Source: Streptomyces griseoluteus (GTDB taxonomy: Bacteria > Actinomycetota > Actinomycetes > Streptomycetales > Streptomycetaceae). Taken from it: a DNA stretch of 64,000 nt. A program made the position numbers and the translations under genes. The notes beneath the pieces are model-generated. The model did no database searches, was not told the DNA's origin, and was given only the letters and a program-made list of their open reading frames with translations. Location of the stretch: NCBI RefSeq assembly GCF_004784465.1, contig NZ_SRRU01000002.1, forward strand, positions 372,001 to 436,000, given 5' to 3'. Shown here in pieces: positions 52,302 through 61,307 of the stretch; the first letter of the stretch is position 1; the number at the start of each line of letters is the position of its first letter.

Positions 52302-53525
52302 GTGGCAGCACCGCAGAACTACCTCGCAGTCATCAAGGTCATCGGTGTCGGCGGCGGTGGTGTCAATGCCATCAACCGGATGATCGAGGTCGGCCTCAAG
52401 GGCGTCGAGTTCATCGCCATCAACACCGACGCGCAGGCACTGTTGATGAGCGACGCCGACGTCAAGCTGGACGTCGGCCGTGAACTCACCCGCGGACTCG
52501 GCGCCGGCGCCAACCCGGCCGTCGGCCGCAAGGCCGCCGAGGACCACCGCGAGGAGATCGAGGAGGTCCTCAAGGGGGCCGACATGGTCTTCGTGACGGC
52601 CGGCGAGGGCGGCGGCACCGGCACCGGCGGCGCGCCCGTCGTGGCCAACATCGCCCGCTCGCTGGGCGCCCTCACCATCGGCGTGGTCACCCGCCCGTTC
52701 ACCTTCGAGGGCCGGCGCCGCGCCAACCAGGCCGAGGACGGCATCGCGGAGCTGCGCGAAGAGGTCGACACCCTCATCGTGATCCCCAACGACCGGCTGC
52801 TGTCCATCTCGGACCGCCAGGTCTCGGTCCTGGACGCGTTCAAGTCCGCCGACCAGGTCCTGCTCTCCGGTGTCCAGGGCATCACCGACCTGATCACCAC
52901 CCCCGGCCTGATCAACCTGGACTTCGCCGACGTCAAGTCGGTCATGTCCGAGGCCGGCTCGGCCCTCATGGGCATCGGCTCGGCCCGCGGCGACGACCGC
53001 GCGGTGGCCGCCGCCGAGATGGCGATCTCCTCGCCGCTGCTGGAGGCGTCCATCGACGGCGCCCGGGGCGTCCTGCTCTCCATCTCCGGCGGCTCCGACC
53101 TCGGCCTGTTCGAGATCAACGAGGCGGCCCAGCTCGTCAGCGAGGCCGCCCACCCCGAGGCCAACATCATCTTCGGTGCGGTCATCGACGACGCCCTCGG
53201 CGACGAGGTGCGGGTCACCGTGATCGCGGCAGGCTTCGACGGCGGCCAGCCCCCGGCCCGCCGGGACAACGTCCTCGGCTCGTCCTCGGCCTCCTCCTCC
53301 GCGAACTCCTCGGCCCAGCGCCGCGAGGAGCCCGCTCCGCCGCGCCAGCAGCAGGCGGAGAGCCGTCCGACCTTCGGCTCGCTCGGCAGCGTGACCCCGA
53401 AGGAGGAGCCGGAGCCGGCCCCCGAGCCGGTGGTCGAGATCCCGGTGGCCCCGCCGGTGCCGCAGTCCCGTACCTACGCGGACAGTGCGGCCGAGGAGCT
53501 GGACGTGCCGGACTTCCTGAAGTGA
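52302..53525 (+). CDS. ftsZ: Tubulin-like division GTPase FtsZ
   Basis: The 407-residue GTPase polymerises into the Z-ring and, in Streptomyces, into ladders during sporulation septation. The N-terminal [17 protein letters not shown], the GTP signature GGGTGTG at residues 103-109, and the T7 synergy loop with Asp207 and Asp210 in [11 protein letters not shown] are intact. A Ser/Pro/Glu-rich linker of about 75 residues ends in the C-terminal peptide [10 protein letters not shown], which binds SepF. GTG 52302 lies 9 nt after GAGGCGAGAGG. It overlaps pgeF by 4 bp. Confidence 0.98.
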   Translation: MAAPQNYLAVIKVIGVGGGGVNAINRMIEVGLKGVEFIAINTDAQALLMSDADVKLDVGRELTRGLGAGANPAVGRKAAEDHREEIEEVLKGADMVFVTAGEGGGTGTGGAPVVANIARSLGALTIGVVTRPFTFEGRRRANQAEDGIAELREEVDTLIVIPNDRLLSISDRQVSVLDAFKSADQVLLSGVQGITDLITTPGLINLDFADVKSVMSEAGSALMGIGSARGDDRAVAAAEMAISSPLLEASIDGARGVLLSISGGSDLGLFEINEAAQLVSEAAHPEANIIFGAVIDDALGDEVRVTVIAAGFDGGQPPARRDNVLGSSSASSSANSSAQRREEPAPPRQQQAESRPTFGSLGSVTPKEEPEPAPEPVVEIPVAPPVPQSRTYADSAAEELDVPDFLK

Positions 53526-54250
53526 TAGGACAGCGCGGACACGTGAGCGGCGCGCACTTCGCCTTCACCGACAGGTGGGGCGGGGTGAGCGCCGCTCCGT
53601 ATGCGGAGCTCAATCTCGGCGGCGCGGTCGGCGACGACCCCGGTGCCGTGCGGACCAACCGCGAACTGACCGCCCATGCGCTGGGCGTGGACCCGGCGCG
53701 GGTGGTCTGGATGAACCAGGTGCACGGCGCCGAGGTCGCGGTCGTGGACGAGCCCTGGGGCGAGCGCCCGGTGCCGGAGGTCGACGCGATCGTCACCGCC
53801 CGCCGCGGCCTCGCCCTCGCCGTGCTCACCGCCGACTGCGTACCGGTGCTGCTCGCCGACCCCGTCGCGGGTGTCGTCGCGGCGGCGCACGCGGGACGGC
53901 CCGGCATGCTCGCCGGGGTCGTCCCGGCCGCCGTACGCGCGATGACCGGGCTGGGTGCCGAGCCCGGCCGGATCGTCGCCCGCACCGGACCCGCCGTGTG
54001 CGGCCGGTGCTACGAGGTGCCGGAGGCGATGCGCGCCGAGGTGGCCGCCGCCGAACCGGCGGCGCACGCGGAGACGAGCTGGGGCACTCCCGCCGTCGAC
54101 GTGAGCGCCGGAGTGCACGCGCAGCTGGACCGGCTCGGGGTGCGCGACCGGGAGCAGTCCCCGGTGTGCACAAGGGAGTCGGACGATCACTTCTCGTACC
54201 GCCGCGACCGTTCCACCGGACGGCTCGCCGGCTATGTGTGGCTGGACTGA
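53522..54250 (+). CDS. pgeF: Peptidoglycan editing factor PgeF/YfiH-like
   Basis: The 242-residue protein belongs to the YfiH/PgeF (polyphenol oxidase, laccase-domain) family. The E. coli member removes wrongly incorporated L-Ser from muropeptide precursors. Metal and catalytic residues are His68 in NQVHG, Cys106 in TADCVPVL and His123 in AAHAG. The usual HAGWRG reads HAGRPG here. The C-terminal SHRRDRxTGR-type end is [15 protein letters not shown] 53522 overlaps the ftsZ stop by 4 bp (GTGA), so synthesis is tied to FtsZ. Confidence 0.9.
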   Translation: MIGQRGHVSGAHFAFTDRWGGVSAAPYAELNLGGAVGDDPGAVRTNRELTAHALGVDPARVVWMNQVHGAEVAVVDEPWGERPVPEVDAIVTARRGLALAVLTADCVPVLLADPVAGVVAAAHAGRPGMLAGVVPAAVRAMTGLGAEPGRIVARTGPAVCGRCYEVPEAMRAEVAAAEPAAHAETSWGTPAVDVSAGVHAQLDRLGVRDREQSPVCTRESDDHFSYRRDRSTGRLAGYVWLD

Positions 54251-54256
54251 GCGGGC

Positions 54257-54976
54257 ATGACGGACCGTAGGACCGAACTCGCCGGGAATCTGGCGAAGGT
54301 TGAGGAACGCATCGCCGCCGCGTGCGCGGCCGCGGGGCGGGCACGTGAAGAGGTGACCCTGATCGTGGTCACCAAGACCTACCCGGCCGACGATGTCCGC
54401 ATCCTGGCGGAACTGGGGGTGCGTCAGGTCGCGGAGAACCGGGACCAGGACGCGGCACCCAAGCACGCCGAGTGCGCGGATCTGCCCCTGGAATGGCACT
54501 TCGTGGGTCAGTTGCAGACCAACAAGGTCCGCTCCGTGGTCGGTTATGCCGATGTCGTGCAGTCCGTCGACCGGGACCGGCTCGTCACCGCACTCTCCAA
54601 GGAGGCCGTGCGGGCCGGGCGCGAGATCGGCTGCCTCATCCAGGTCGCCCTGGACGCGGGGGCGAGCGGCCGGGGCGAGCGGGGCGGTGTCGCACCGGCC
54701 GGGATCGGGGAGTTGGCGGACCTGATCGCCGGCTCGCCCGGACTGCGGCTGGACGGCCTGATGACCGTCGCGCCGCTCACCGGCGAGTACGCGGGACGCG
54801 AACGCGCGGCGTTCGAACGGCTCGTGGATTTGTCGACCGACCTGCGCCGGGCCCATCCTGCTGCAACCATGGTGTCCGCAGGGATGAGCGCGGACCTCGA
54901 GGAGGCCGTGGCGGCCGGGGCGACACATGTGCGCGTCGGCAGCGCGGTACTCGGAGTCCGTGCCAGGCTCGGGTAA
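54257..54976 (+). CDS. YggS/PROSC-family PLP-binding protein
   Basis: The 239-residue TIM-barrel protein binds pyridoxal phosphate at Lys40 (VVTKTYPADD) and is thought to balance free PLP and amino acid pools. Other family motifs are AENRDQDAAPKH, WHFVGQLQTNKV, LMTVAPL, and SAGMSADLEEAVAAGATHVRVG for the phosphate. ATG 54257 starts 6 bp after pgeF. The neighbourhood ftsZ-pgeF-yggS-sepF is conserved in many Gram-positive bacteria. Confidence 0.94.
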   Translation: MTDRRTELAGNLAKVEERIAAACAAAGRAREEVTLIVVTKTYPADDVRILAELGVRQVAENRDQDAAPKHAECADLPLEWHFVGQLQTNKVRSVVGYADVVQSVDRDRLVTALSKEAVRAGREIGCLIQVALDAGASGRGERGGVAPAGIGELADLIAGSPGLRLDGLMTVAPLTGEYAGRERAAFERLVDLSTDLRRAHPAATMVSAGMSADLEEAVAAGATHVRVGSAVLGVRARLG

Positions 54977-55105
54977 CGTCGCCAAGAAGTCGGACCACAG
55001 CAGAAAATATGGTCAATGTCCGCCGAAAGCGGGCGCAACGACCGAGTGGATCGCGGGAATTTGGCAGTCGTCACCCGATCCACCACAGAGCGGAGGACTC
55101 AGAGC

Positions 55106-55747
55106 ATGGCCGGCGCGATGCGCAAGATGGCGGTCTACCTCGGCCTCGTGGAGGACGATGGGTACGACGGCCGGGGTTTCGACCCCGACGACGACTTCGA
55201 GCCCGAACTGGACCCGGAGCCCGAGCGGGACCACCGACGACACGAGCCGACACACCAGCCGCACAGTGCACATGTGTCCCAAAGGGATGAATCGGTGCGA
55301 GTGGTGCAGCCTCCGGCGCAACGCGAACCGGTGTCCCATTCCCCGGCGCTGACCGCGGAATCGGGCCGCCCGGCGCGCATCGCGCCCGTGGCGTCCATCA
55401 CACAAGAACGTCAGTCCCTGGAGAAGAACGCGCCGGTGATCATGCCCAAGGTCGTGTCGGAACGAGAGCCGTACCGCATCACCACGCTGCACCCGCGGAC
55501 CTACAACGAGGCCCGTACCATCGGGGAACACTTCCGCGAGGGCACCCCGGTGATCATGAATCTGACCGAGATGGACGACACCGACGCGAAGCGACTTGTC
55601 GACTTTGCGGCGGGTTTGGTGTTTGGACTCCACGGCAGTATCGAACGGGTGACGCAGAAGGTCTTCCTGTTGTCTCCTGCTAACGTCGATGTCACGGCGG
55701 AGGACAAGGCCCGCATCGCAGAGGGCGGGTTCTTCAACCAGAGCTGA
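55106..55747 (+). CDS. sepF: Cell division protein SepF
   Basis: The 213-residue protein anchors FtsZ to the membrane. An amphipathic N-terminus, [20 protein letters not shown], is the membrane-binding helix. An acidic and His/Gln-rich linker follows to about residue 125. The SepF core (residues 126-213) has [39 protein letters not shown] and the C-terminal [15 protein letters not shown] 55106 has GGAGGA upstream. It follows the YggS-like gene by 129 bp, room for its own promoter. Confidence 0.95.
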   Translation: MAGAMRKMAVYLGLVEDDGYDGRGFDPDDDFEPELDPEPERDHRRHEPTHQPHSAHVSQRDESVRVVQPPAQREPVSHSPALTAESGRPARIAPVASITQERQSLEKNAPVIMPKVVSEREPYRITTLHPRTYNEARTIGEHFREGTPVIMNLTEMDDTDAKRLVDFAAGLVFGLHGSIERVTQKVFLLSPANVDVTAEDKARIAEGGFFNQS

Positions 55748-55797
55748 AGACGCACCACCGGAAGACGCACGGAACAGGGGAGAGGGAACCAGCAGCC

Positions 55798-56088
55798 ATG
55801 AGCGTGTTCGCGCAGGTGATCTACATCGCGCTGATGGTGTTTCTCGTCGTCCTGATCTTCCGGCTGGTCATGGACTACGTCTTCCAGTTCGCCCGCTCGT
55901 GGCAACCCGGCAAGGCGATGGTGGTCGTACTGGAGGCCACCTACACTGTCACCGATCCACCGTTGAAGCTTCTGCGGCGGTTCATCCCGCCGTTGCGGCT
56001 CGGGGGCGTGGCACTCGACCTGTCCTTCTTCGTCCTGATGATCATCGTCTACATCCTCATCACCGTGGCGGGGAGCTTCGTGCGATGA
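55798..56088 (+). CDS. YggT-family membrane protein
   Basis: A 96-residue protein with two membrane helices (VIYIALMVFLVVLIFRLVM at the N-terminus, LDLSFFVLMIIVYILITVAG at the C-terminus). The YggT signature VTDPPLKLLRRFIPPLRLGGVALD lies between them. The family is conserved beside sepF and divIVA in Gram-positive bacteria. A role in the membrane side of division or osmotic adaptation has been suggested but is not settled. ATG 55798 follows a purine-rich GGGGAGAGGG. Confidence 0.93.
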   Translation: MSVFAQVIYIALMVFLVVLIFRLVMDYVFQFARSWQPGKAMVVVLEATYTVTDPPLKLLRRFIPPLRLGGVALDLSFFVLMIIVYILITVAGSFVR

Positions 56089-56140
56089 GGGTGGACGATA
56101 CGGTCTTGCCGACTGCCGATGACTACGTTGAGGTGAAGAG

Positions 56141-57382
56141 ATGCCGTTGACCCCCGAGGACGTGCGGAACAAGCAGTTCACGACCGTCCGCCTCCGAGAA
56201 GGCTATGACGAGGACGAGGTCGATGCCTTCCTCGACGAGGTCGAAGCCGAACTGACCCGTCTGCTCCGCGAGAACGAGGATCTGCGCGCCAAGCTGGCCG
56301 CCGCCACCCGGGCCGCCGCGCAGAACCAGCAGAACATGCGCAAGCCCCCGGAGCAGGGGCAGGACCAGCAGCAGGGCATGCGCGGTCCCGGCGCCCCGGT
56401 TCCCGCCGGGATATCGGGTCCGCCGCAGCAGCAGATGGGTGGCCCCATGGGTGGCCCGCCCCAGCTGCCGAGCGGTGCCCCGCAGCTCCCCGCCGGTCCC
56501 GGCGGACAGGGCGGCCCGCAGGGCCCCGGCCCGATGGGCCAGGGTCAGATGGGCCAGGGTCAGATGGGTCCCGGTCCGATGGGCCAGGGTCAGGGACAGA
56601 TGGGCCAGGGCCCCATGGGCCAGGGTCCGATGGGCCAGCAGGGCCCCGGCCCCATGGGCCAGGGTCCCGGTCCGATGGGCCAGGGTCCGATGGGCGGCCA
56701 GCCGCCCATGCCGCAGCAGATGGGCGGCCCCATGGGCGGTCCGATGGGCGGCCCCGGCCTGCCCGGTCAGGGTGGCCCCGGCGGCGACAGCGCCGCGCGT
56801 GTCCTCTCGCTGGCCCAGCAGACCGCCGACCAGGCGATCGCCGAGGCCCGCTCCGAGGCCAACAAGATCGTCGGTGAGGCCCGCAGCCGCGCCGAGGGTC
56901 TGGAGCGCGACGCCCGTGCCAAGGCCGACGCCCTGGAGCGGGACGCGCAGGAGAAGCACCGCGTGGCCATGGGCTCCCTGGAGTCCGCCCGCGCCACGCT
57001 GGAGCGCAAGGTCGAGGACCTGCGCGGCTTCGAGCGCGAGTACCGGACGCGTCTGAAGTCGTACCTGGAGTCTCAGCTCCGTCAGCTCGAGACGCAGGCC
57101 GACGACTCGCTCGCTCCGCCGCGCACTCCGGCCGCCGCGTCCCTGCCGCCGTCCCCGGCGCCCTCGATGGCTCCGGCCGGCGCGAGCGCCCCGTCCTACG
57201 GTGGCGGCAACCAGGGCATGGGCGGTCCCCAGTCGCCCTCCGGCCCGTCCTACGGCGGCCAGCAGCAGATGACGCCGGCCATGACCCAGCCGATGGCTCC
57301 GGTCCGGCCGCAGGGCCCGTCCCCGATGGGCCAGGCTCCCTCGCCGATGCGTGGGTTCCTGATCGACGAGGACGACAACTGA
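56141..57382 (+). CDS. divIVA: Polar growth protein DivIVA
   Basis: The 413-residue coiled-coil protein marks hyphal tips and organises polar wall growth. The N-terminal membrane-binding region, [18 protein letters not shown] followed by [20 protein letters not shown], is canonical. Residues 70-210 are a Gly/Pro/Met/Gln-rich low-complexity linker built of GPMGQGQ-like units. A second coiled coil covers about 220-325 ([20 protein letters not shown]), followed by a Pro/Ser tail and the end FLIDEDDN. The order sepF-yggT-divIVA is typical. It is followed by a strong terminator. Confidence 0.95.
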   Translation: MPLTPEDVRNKQFTTVRLREGYDEDEVDAFLDEVEAELTRLLRENEDLRAKLAAATRAAAQNQQNMRKPPEQGQDQQQGMRGPGAPVPAGISGPPQQQMGGPMGGPPQLPSGAPQLPAGPGGQGGPQGPGPMGQGQMGQGQMGPGPMGQGQGQMGQGPMGQGPMGQQGPGPMGQGPGPMGQGPMGGQPPMPQQMGGPMGGPMGGPGLPGQGGPGGDSAARVLSLAQQTADQAIAEARSEANKIVGEARSRAEGLERDARAKADALERDAQEKHRVAMGSLESARATLERKVEDLRGFEREYRTRLKSYLESQLRQLETQADDSLAPPRTPAAASLPPSPAPSMAPAGASAPSYGGGNQGMGGPQSPSGPSYGGQQQMTPAMTQPMAPVRPQGPSPMGQAPSPMRGFLIDEDDN

Positions 57383-57426
57383 CGGCCCCGCACGGCCTTT
57401 AGTACGCCACAGGCGTCGGCAGCGTT

Positions 57427-57468
57427 CAGGGCGGCCCCCGGACTCCGGTCCGGGGGCCGCCCTGTTTT
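57427..57468 (+). terminator. Intrinsic terminator of divIVA / dcw region
   Basis: A perfect 17-bp stem (57427-57443 with 57448-57464) with loop TCCG, followed by TTTT. The strongest hairpin-plus-T-run on the plus strand in the window. Confidence 0.93.
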
Positions 57469-57518
57469 ACGCGCGTTGAGCAGGGTTGCGTGGCAGCCAA
57501 CGGGACGCATGCCGACCT

Positions 57519-57560
57519 CAAGGGGCGCGGGAACCGCGCGACCAGCCACCACGCACCCGC
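57519..57560. repeat. Dispersed Streptomyces repeat, GGGGCGCGGGAAC type
   Basis: The block AGGGGCGCGGGAACCGCGCG with ACCAGCCACCACGCACCC resembles a motif I recall as frequent between Streptomyces genes. Its first 13-14 bases match the hairpin arm after glkA at 3886-3901. It lies between the convergent divIVA and ileS terminators. Confidence 0.55.
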
Positions 57561-57573
57561 AGCCGGAAACCAC

Positions 57574-57605
57574 GACGGCGGCCACCCCGCGGGGCAGCCG
57601 CCGTC
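57574..57605 (-). terminator. Hairpin after ileS
   Basis: GACGGCGGC pairs with GCCGCCGTC (9 bp) across 14 nt that contain a smaller CCCCGCGGGG dyad. It starts 15 nt past the ileS stop on the minus strand. No T-run. Confidence 0.65.
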
Positions 57606-57619
57606 GGTCCAGCGGAGCG

Positions 57620-60600
57620 TTACGCCTTGCGCAGACGGAACGTCAGAGACAGTCCCTCATCCACGAAAGCCTCTCCGAAGCCCTCGTCCCCCTCGCCCTG
57701 GGCGAAGTCCGTGGAGAGAACCTCCTCCGCGATGAGCCCCGAGTGCTCGGACAGCGCGGCGACCACCGCGGGGTCGGTGGCCGACCACCGCAGAGCGATC
57801 CGGTCCGCCACGTCGAGCCCGCTGTTCTTACGCGCCTCCTGGATCAGCCGGATGGCATCCCGCGCCAGCCCCGCCCGCCGCAGCTCCTCCGTGATCTCCA
57901 GATCCAGCGCCACCGTCGCACCGGAGTCGGACGCCACCGACCACCCCTCACGCGGCGTCTCCGTGATGATCACCTCGTCCGGGGCGAGAGCGACCAGCTC
58001 CCCGTCGACCTCCACCGAAGCGGTGCCCTCGCGCAGCGCGAGCGACAGCGCGGCGGCGTCGGCGGCGGCGACCGCCTTGGCCACGTCCTGCACCCGCTTG
58101 CCGAACCGCTTGCCCAGCGCCCGGAAGTTGGCCTTGGCGGTGGTGTCCACCAGCGAGCCGCCGACCTCGGACAGCGAGGCCAGGGACTCGACGTTCAGCT
58201 CCTCGGTGATCTGCGCGCGCAGCTCCGCGCCGAGGGTGTCGAAGCCGGCCGCGCCGACCAGCGCGCGGGACAGCGGCTGACGCGTCTTCACGCCCGACTC
58301 GGCACGCGTGGCGCGGCCCAGCTCCACCAGCCGTCGCACCAGCACCATCCGCTTCGACAACTCCGGGTCGATCGCCGACAGGTCGGCCTCCGGCCAGGTG
58401 GAGAGGTGGACCGACTCCGGGGCGTCCGGGGTGACCGGCACGATCAGGTCCTGCCAGACCCGCTCGGCGATGAACGGGGTGATCGGCGCCATGAGCTGGG
58501 TGACCGTCTCGACCACCTCGTGCAGCGTGCGCAGCGCGGCCTTGTCGCCCTGCCAGAACCGGCGGCGCGAGCGGCGCACGTACCAGTTGGACAGGTCGTC
58601 CACGAACGCGGAGAGCAGCTTGCCGGCGCGCTGGGTGTCGTACGCCTCCAGTGCCTTGGTCACCTGGTCGGTCAGGGCGTGGAGTTCGGACAGCAGCCAG
58701 CGGTCCAGCAGCGGACGGTCGGCCGGGGCCGGGTCCGACTCGCTGGGGGCCCAGCCGGAGGTGCGGGCGTACAGGGCCTGGAAGGCGACCGTGTTCCAGT
58801 ACGTGAGGAGCGTCTTGCGGACGACCTCCTGGATGGTGCCGTGGCCGACGCGGCGGGCCGCCCAGGGGGAGCCGCCGGCCGCCATGAACCAGCGCACCGC
58901 GTCCGCGCCGTGCTGGTCCATCAGCGGGATGGGCTCCAGGGTGTTGCCCAGGTGCTTGGACATCTTGCGGCCGTCCTCGGCGAGGATGTGGCCGAGGCAC
59001 ACGACGTTCTCGTAGGAGGACTGGTCGAACACCAGGGTGCCGACCGCCATCAGGGTGTAGAACCAGCCGCGGGTCTGGTCGATGGCCTCGGAGATGAACT
59101 GCGCCGGGTACCGGCTCTCGAACAGCTCCTTGTTCTTGTGCGGGTAGCCCCACTGCGCGAACGGCATCGAGCCCGAGTCGTACCAGGCGTCGATGACCTC
59201 GGGCACGCGCGTGGCGGTGTCGCCGCACTCCGGGCAGGGGAAGGTCACCGCGTCGATGTACGGGCGGTGCGGGTCCAGGCCCGACTGGTCGGTGCCGGTC
59301 AGCTCGCTCAGCTCGGCGCGGGAGCCGACGACCGTGAGGTGGTCGTTGTCGCAGGACCACACGGGCAGCGGGGTGCCCCAGTAGCGGTTGCGGGACAGCG
59401 CCCAGTCGATGTTGTTGCTCAGCCAGTCGCCGAAGCGGCCGTGCTTGACGGTCTCCGGGAACCAGTTGGTGCCCTCGTTCTCCGCGAGCATCCGGTCCTT
59501 GACGGCGGTGGTGCGGATGTACCAGGACGGCTGGGCGTAGTACAGCAGCGCGGTGTGGCAGCGCCAGCAGTGCGGGTAGCTGTGCTCGTAGGGCAGGTGG
59601 CGGAAGAGCAGGCCGCGCTCGCGCAGGTCCTCGGTGAGCTGCTCGTCGGCCTTCTTGAAGAAGACGCCGCCGACCAGCGGGACGTCCTCCTCGAAGGTGC
59701 CGTCGGGGCGGACCGGGTTGATCACTGGCAGGCCGTAGGCGCGGCAGACCTTGAGGTCGTCCTCGCCGAAGGCGGGGGACTGGTGGACCAGACCGGTGCC
59801 GTCCTCGGTGGTGACGTAGTCCGCGTTGACCACGTAGTGCGCGGGCTCGGGGAACTCGACCAGCTCGAACGGGCGCTGGTAGGTCCAGCGCTCCATCTCG
59901 GCGCCGGTGAAGGACCGGCCGGTGGGCTCCCAGCCCTCGCCGAGGGCCTTGGCGAGCAGCGGCTCGGCGACGACGACCTTCTCCGTGCCGTCCGTGGCGA
60001 CGACATAGGTGACGTCCGGATGGGCGGCGACGGCCGTGTTGGACACCAGGGTCCACGGGGTCGTCGTCCACACCAGCAGGGACGCCTCGCCGGCCAGCGG
60101 GCCGGAGGTGAGCGGGAAGCGGACGTAGACGGAGGGGTCGACGACCGTCTCGTAGCCCTGGGCCAGCTCGTGGTCGGAGAGACCGGTACCGCAGCGGGGG
60201 CACCAGGGGGCCACGCGGTGGTCCTGGACCAGCAGGCCCTTGTCGAAGATCTGCTTCAGCGACCACCAGACCGAGTCGATGTACTCGGGGTCCATCGTGC
60301 GGTACGGGTCCTCGAGGTCCGTCCAGTACCCCATGCGGGTCGTCAGCTCGGCGAAGGCGTCCGTGTGCCGGGTCACCGACTCGCGGCACTTGGCGTTGAA
60401 CTCGGCGATGCCGTACGCCTCGATGTCCTTCTTGCCGGAGAAGCCCAGCTCCTTCTCCACGGCCAGCTCGACCGGCAGGCCGTGGCAGTCCCAGCCCGCC
60501 TTGCGGCCGACGTGGTAGCCGCGCATGGTGCGGAAGCGGGGGAAGACGTCCTTGAAGACGCGGGCCTCGATGTGGTGGGCGCCCGGCATGCCGTTCGCGG

Positions 60601-60757
60601 TCGGCGGGCCCTCGTAGAACACCCACTCGGGGCGGCCCTCGGACTGCTCCAGGGTCTTGGCGAAGATCTTCTGGTCGCGCCAGAAGTCGAGCACGGCGTG
60701 CTCAAGCGCGGGCAGGTCGACCTGGGCGGGCACCTGGCGGTACGTCGGCGCTGTCAT
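57620..60757 (-). CDS. ileS: Isoleucyl-tRNA synthetase
   Basis: The 1045-residue class Ia synthetase charges tRNA-Ile. It is of the longer, eukaryote-like type common in actinobacteria. The HIGH-type motif reads GMPGAHH within YEGPPTANGMPGAHHIEAR. The editing domain carries LLVWTTTPWTLVSNTAVA. The KMSKS loop is DGRKMSKHLGN, and a Cys pair near residues 516-520 (FPCPECGD) may bind zinc. A C-terminal anticodon domain and tail follow. Start ATG 60757 has GGAGGA upstream, sequestered by the T-box leader. Convergent with divIVA. Confidence 0.97.
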   Translation of the reverse strand: MTAPTYRQVPAQVDLPALEHAVLDFWRDQKIFAKTLEQSEGRPEWVFYEGPPTANGMPGAHHIEARVFKDVFPRFRTMRGYHVGRKAGWDCHGLPVELAVEKELGFSGKKDIEAYGIAEFNAKCRESVTRHTDAFAELTTRMGYWTDLEDPYRTMDPEYIDSVWWSLKQIFDKGLLVQDHRVAPWCPRCGTGLSDHELAQGYETVVDPSVYVRFPLTSGPLAGEASLLVWTTTPWTLVSNTAVAAHPDVTYVVATDGTEKVVVAEPLLAKALGEGWEPTGRSFTGAEMERWTYQRPFELVEFPEPAHYVVNADYVTTEDGTGLVHQSPAFGEDDLKVCRAYGLPVINPVRPDGTFEEDVPLVGGVFFKKADEQLTEDLRERGLLFRHLPYEHSYPHCWRCHTALLYYAQPSWYIRTTAVKDRMLAENEGTNWFPETVKHGRFGDWLSNNIDWALSRNRYWGTPLPVWSCDNDHLTVVGSRAELSELTGTDQSGLDPHRPYIDAVTFPCPECGDTATRVPEVIDAWYDSGSMPFAQWGYPHKNKELFESRYPAQFISEAIDQTRGWFYTLMAVGTLVFDQSSYENVVCLGHILAEDGRKMSKHLGNTLEPIPLMDQHGADAVRWFMAAGGSPWAARRVGHGTIQEVVRKTLLTYWNTVAFQALYARTSGWAPSESDPAPADRPLLDRWLLSELHALTDQVTKALEAYDTQRAGKLLSAFVDDLSNWYVRRSRRRFWQGDKAALRTLHEVVETVTQLMAPITPFIAERVWQDLIVPVTPDAPESVHLSTWPEADLSAIDPELSKRMVLVRRLVELGRATRAESGVKTRQPLSRALVGAAGFDTLGAELRAQITEELNVESLASLSEVGGSLVDTTAKANFRALGKRFGKRVQDVAKAVAAADAAALSLALREGTASVEVDGELVALAPDEVIITETPREGWSVASDSGATVALDLEITEELRRAGLARDAIRLIQEARKNSGLDVADRIALRWSATDPAVVAALSEHSGLIAEEVLSTDFAQGEGDEGFGEAFVDEGLSLTFRLRKA

Positions 60758-60767
60758 CTGCGAGCAT

Positions 60768-60800
60768 CCTCCAACGGAACTTGCTGCCTTCCGTCGGAGG
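60768..60800 (-). promoter_or_regulatory. Shine-Dalgarno sequestering hairpin of the T-box
   Basis: CCTCCGACGGAA and TTCCGTTGGAGG form a 12-bp stem with one G-U pair around a 9-nt loop. The 3' arm holds the ileS ribosome site GGAGGA, so the stem would silence ileS until uncharged tRNA stabilises the alternative fold. Confidence 0.88.
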
Positions 60801-60990
60801 GACGAGAGCGTTCTTCCTGTTCACGCCATGTGCGGCGCGCTCCCGCGGTACCACCCTCCTTGGCCCGCCACCGGGGTCCGTCCGGCGGTGAGCCCCCTCA
60901 TTGGGGTCGCGAAGCCGGTTCTACTCGCCCCGAGGGGGCTTTCCTCCGGCGGCTCCGGGGTGATCTTCACATCGCGCTCGCCACCGGGCT
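60768..60990 (-). promoter_or_regulatory. ileS T-box riboswitch with ultrashort stem I
   Basis: Read on the minus strand, stem I is only 42 nt (60946-60987), closed by CCGGTGGC/GCCGCCGG, with specifier ATC (60962-60964) in GAAGATCACC. A stem AGCCCCCTC/GAGGGGGCT follows. The T-box sequence AGGGTGGTACCGCGGGA is at 60841-60857, where TGGT can pair with the ACCA end of uncharged tRNA-Ile. Ultrashort stem I leaders that act on translation are established for actinobacterial ileS. Confidence 0.95.
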
Positions 60991-61282
60991 TCCACCGACC
61001 CCGGCTCGCTCTGGGCTGCGTTACGACGCTACTCGTCCCCATCCACGCTTCTCGCTGCGCCCAGTGTACGGCGCCGGGCGGACAGCGGCCGACCGCGTTT
61101 CCGGCCCGGTGGTGGGACCCGAATGGCGGCGGGGGCGGGAGTGACGGGTTACGGGCCGGGGAGCTGGGCACAACGGATGCAGGTCTGCTGCGCGGGGGCG
61201 CGGGGCGGGCGAATCGGGCGGCGTGCCCCGTTGCCGCGGGACCCAAGTCGATTTATCGTCCCAGCACGATTCGCCTGCAATC

Positions 61283-61294
61283 TCACATATGTGA
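61283..61294. promoter_or_regulatory. TCACATATGTGA palindrome before ddbA
   Basis: A perfect 12-bp palindrome whose last bases run into the ribosome site GAAGGGG, 13 bp ahead of the ddbA ATG. The AT-rich segment stands out from its surroundings. It could be an operator or a leader hairpin. The interval 61000-61282 between it and the ileS leader holds no visible gene and should contain both divergent promoters. Confidence 0.55.
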
Positions 61295-61307
61295 AGGGGT
61301 CCCGGCC

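Noticed and set aside
56520..56760. Minisatellite or CRISPR-like array
   Set aside because: The repeats are short, in frame and code for the GPMGQ linker of DivIVA; there are no spacers.
57476..61144. A 1222-codon open frame on the plus strand opposite ileS
   Set aside because: It mirrors ileS in the antisense frame, has a biased His/Arg/Gly/Val composition without domains, and arises from third-position GC bias.
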